NCBI RefSeq assembly: GCF_030818075.1
Contig: NZ_JAUSZZ010000001.1
Location: forward strand, 1,426,001 to 1,490,000
Length of the DNA: 64,000 bases
Direction: 5' to 3'
DNA from: Microbacterium proteolyticum
GTDB lineage: Bacteria > Actinomycetota > Actinomycetes > Actinomycetales > Microbacteriaceae
Shown: positions 62,835 to 64,000 of the stretch, piece by piece
Position numbering within the stretch: the first letter of the stretch is position 1
How the letters are laid out: each line of letters starts with the position of its first letter
Position numbers and translations under genes: made by a program
Notes under the pieces: generated by a model
The model's input: the letters and a program-made list of their open reading frames with translations, nothing else
What the model was told of the DNA's origin: nothing
Database searches by the model: none

Positions 62835-63273
62835 TCCCGAGCAGTCGCCCGCCCCCCAGGCCGACACGTTCGTCGATGGAGTGCCCGCCCCGCAGGACGA
62901 CACGTTCATCGACGGTGTGCCGGCTCCGAGCGGCGACGACGAGGCCCCCGACGCGGACGGCGTGGTCCTCGGCGGCATGCCGTTCCCGCTGGTCGTCACC
63001 CCGGCCGACCTGGCCCAGGGGCCGGTGACGTTGCAGCTCGGCCAGGCGCTGATCGTCGTGCTCGACGCCGACAACGGCGGCGCCTTCACCGGCACCGGTG
63101 GAGCCGACGACGACGCCGTGGTGCACTTCGACGCGGCCGTCCTCAGCTCCGACGACGACGAGGTGTCGCTGAACGCGGCGTTCTCGGCCGACAAGGTCGG
63201 CAGCACGAAGGGGTGGATCGCGGGTGCCGACGGCCAGCGCACCACCTTCGACATCACCGTGACCGCAGCCTGA
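62752..63273 (+). CDS. secreted acidic protein, paralogue 3
   Basis: 173 aa. Signal peptide identical to paralogue 2 in sequence. The mature part has two FVDGVPAP/FIDGVPAP repeats followed by VLGGMPFP, then the shared domain (VVTPADLAQGPVTLQLGQAL...TTFDITVTAA), about 65-70% identical to paralogue 2 in the domain. No Cys and no cell-wall anchor motif. Ends in its own hairpin. Confidence 0.8.
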   Translation: MRIRTLSAVTASILAVGLMTGGAAAFAAPEQSPAPQADTFVDGVPAPQDDTFIDGVPAPSGDDEAPDADGVVLGGMPFPLVVTPADLAQGPVTLQLGQALIVVLDADNGGAFTGTGGADDDAVVHFDAAVLSSDDDEVSLNAAFSADKVGSTKGWIAGADGQRTTFDITVTAA

Positions 63274-63285
63274 GCGGCGCAGCAC

Positions 63286-63319
63286 ACCGGGGTCGGCGGA
63301 TCGTTTCGCCGGCCCCGGT
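63286..63319 (+). terminator. hairpin after paralogue 3
   Basis: ACCGGGGTCGGCG / CGCCGGCCCCGGT, 13-bp stem with one G-T pair, loop 8 nt. Related in sequence to the terminator of paralogue 2, so the whole unit was duplicated. It also lies just beyond the 3' end of the convergent Lrp gene. Confidence 0.7.
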
Positions 63320-63325
63320 TGCGTT

Positions 63326-63799
63326 TCAGTCGAAGTCCGCCGCCACGGCGTTGCGGTGGTATTCGAAGATGATGCTCGTGCGCGTGGATGCCACGCTGTG
63401 CCGCGCCGAGAGATGGTCGACGACGAAGCGCCGCACGGCAGAGGAGTCGTCGACGGCGATGTGCACGAGGAAGTCGTCGGCTCCGCCGAGGAAGAACAGC
63501 TGGATGACGTCCGGATGCCGGCGCACCTCGTGCGCGAACGCGCGGATGCTCTCCTGCCGCTGACCCGGACGCAGGGTCACGCCGACGATTGCCTGCAGTC
63601 CGCGCCCGAGTCGGCTCTGGTCGACGGCGGCGTGGAAGCCCGTGATCAGGCCGCGGTCGACGAGCGCGCGCACGCGCGCATGGGCGGTGGATGCCGCCAC
63701 GCCCAGGGTCTCGGCCAGGGCGGCATTCGTCATCCGGGCATCGGCGGACAGCAGCTCGATGATGCGCGCGTCGAGCGGATGCAGGTCGTTGTCGGCCAT
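63326..63799 (-). CDS. Lrp/AsnC family regulator, AldR-like
   Basis: 157 aa. AsnC-type HTH (LHPLDARIIELLSADARMTNAALAETLGVAASTAHARVRALVDRGLI) and a RAM ligand domain (LQAIVGVTLRPG..., VIQLFFLGGADDFLVHI). GAAGGA 6 nt before ATG 63799. Divergent from alanine dehydrogenase; in mycobacteria the equivalent AldR controls ald in response to alanine. Confidence 0.88.
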   Translation of the reverse strand: MADNDLHPLDARIIELLSADARMTNAALAETLGVAASTAHARVRALVDRGLITGFHAAVDQSRLGRGLQAIVGVTLRPGQRQESIRAFAHEVRRHPDVIQLFFLGGADDFLVHIAVDDSSAVRRFVVDHLSARHSVASTRTSIIFEYHRNAVAADFD

Positions 63800-63953
63800 C
63801 GCAGATCCTTCGCTTCTCGAGGGCGTTCCAGCCCACGGCATCCGAGAATAGCCGCCGTTCGAGCGCGTGCGACGAAGGATCTTCGGGGAAACACCACAGA
63901 AACATCCCATTCTGCGATTCTCCCGGCATCGCTCATCCGTTCAGGAGGACCCC

Positions 63954-64000
63954 ATGCGCGTCAGTGTGCCGACCGAGATCAAGAACAACGAGAACCGTGT
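63954..64000 (+). CDS. ald: alanine dehydrogenase, 5' end only
   Basis: The first 15 codons (MRVSVPTEIKNNENRV) match the conserved N-terminus of alanine dehydrogenase (MxVGVPxEIKxxExRV), which interconverts L-alanine and pyruvate with NAD. AGGAGG lies 6 nt before ATG 63954. The rest is outside the window. The 154-bp divergent gap with the Lrp gene should hold the shared operator. Confidence 0.8.
   Translation, partial: MRVSVPTEIKNNENR

Overview
The window is chromosomal DNA of a very high-GC Gram-positive actinobacterium, most probably a Microbacterium or close relative in the Microbacteriaceae. This is inferred from the near-total G/C third codon positions, the very frequent GGATGCC/GGCATCC words, the order HAD phosphatase - tlyA - NAD kinase - recN - pyrG - NUDIX - xerD, many GTG starts with 4-bp GTGA/ATGA overlaps, and many apparently leaderless promoters. 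No rRNA, tRNA, CRISPR array or intact insertion sequence was seen.

Layout. (1) 1-10.3 kb: a conserved housekeeping cluster on the + strand (HAD-IIA hydrolase, tlyA, nadK, recN, pyrG, ADP-ribose pyrophosphatase-type NUDIX, xerD, a small membrane protein, an ABC-F ATPase). (2) 10.4-15.5 kb, - strand: a mini LysR-type HTH protein, a GMC oxidoreductase coupled to an alpha/beta-hydrolase that carries an apparent gluconate-2-dehydrogenase subunit-3-like tail, a DUF4190-like membrane protein, and a YghA/GS39-type short-chain dehydrogenase. (3) 15.7-20.8 kb, + strand: a GH13 trehalose-synthase-like enzyme, then a four-gene overlapping operon: XRE regulator, ImmA/IrrE-like metallopeptidase, polytopic membrane protein, anchored alpha/beta hydrolase. 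(4) 21.3-30.5 kb: alditol-oxidase-like flavoenzyme, ROK repressor, glutathione peroxidase, lipase-like hydrolase, xylA and xylB. (5) 31-39.4 kb: a secreted GH43 enzyme flanked by two truncated signal-peptide ORFs, a P-loop kinase, dGTPase, LysM protein, luciferase-like oxidoreductase, LysR regulator. (6) 39.6-43.5 kb: FAD amine oxidase plus a polar amino acid ABC importer whose binding-protein gene carries a +1 frameshift. (7) 43.7-48.4 kb: MarR regulator divergent from an MMPL exporter and an aldo/keto reductase. (8) 48.7-55.5 kb: a beta-glucoside locus (GH3, two permeases, binding protein, LacI); the GH3 gene is also frameshifted. (9) 56-64 kb: MarR and homocysteine S-methyltransferase, an ECF sigma/anti-sigma pair divergent from a secreted protein plus an MprF-like lysyltransferase, two more copies of the secreted protein, and Lrp/AsnC beside alanine dehydrogenase.

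How the genes work together. Plant polysaccharide use is a clear theme: the GH43 enzyme would release pentoses from arabinoxylan, xylA/xylB convert xylose to xylulose 5-phosphate, probably under a ROK repressor, and the LacI-controlled importer plus GH3 enzyme would take up and cleave beta-glucosides. The most system-like novelty is at 57.4-63.3 kb. The ECF sigma gene, its divergent partner and both downstream paralogues share a promoter-like pair, GAAAGR and CATGNW, separated by 16-17 bp. This links an envelope-modifying MprF-like protein with three paralogous secreted acidic proteins, two of which share a perfect 209-bp promoter/signal-peptide duplication.

Intergenic regions are unusually rich in structured repeats: 69-70 bp four-arm palindromes (four clustered between the ROK and peroxidase genes and one at 10.4 kb), a 60-bp palindrome family between xylA and xylB, 73-74 bp elements with AACTCCGGRGA ends, and several short tandem arrays. 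All functional calls come from reading the sequence; no database search was possible.
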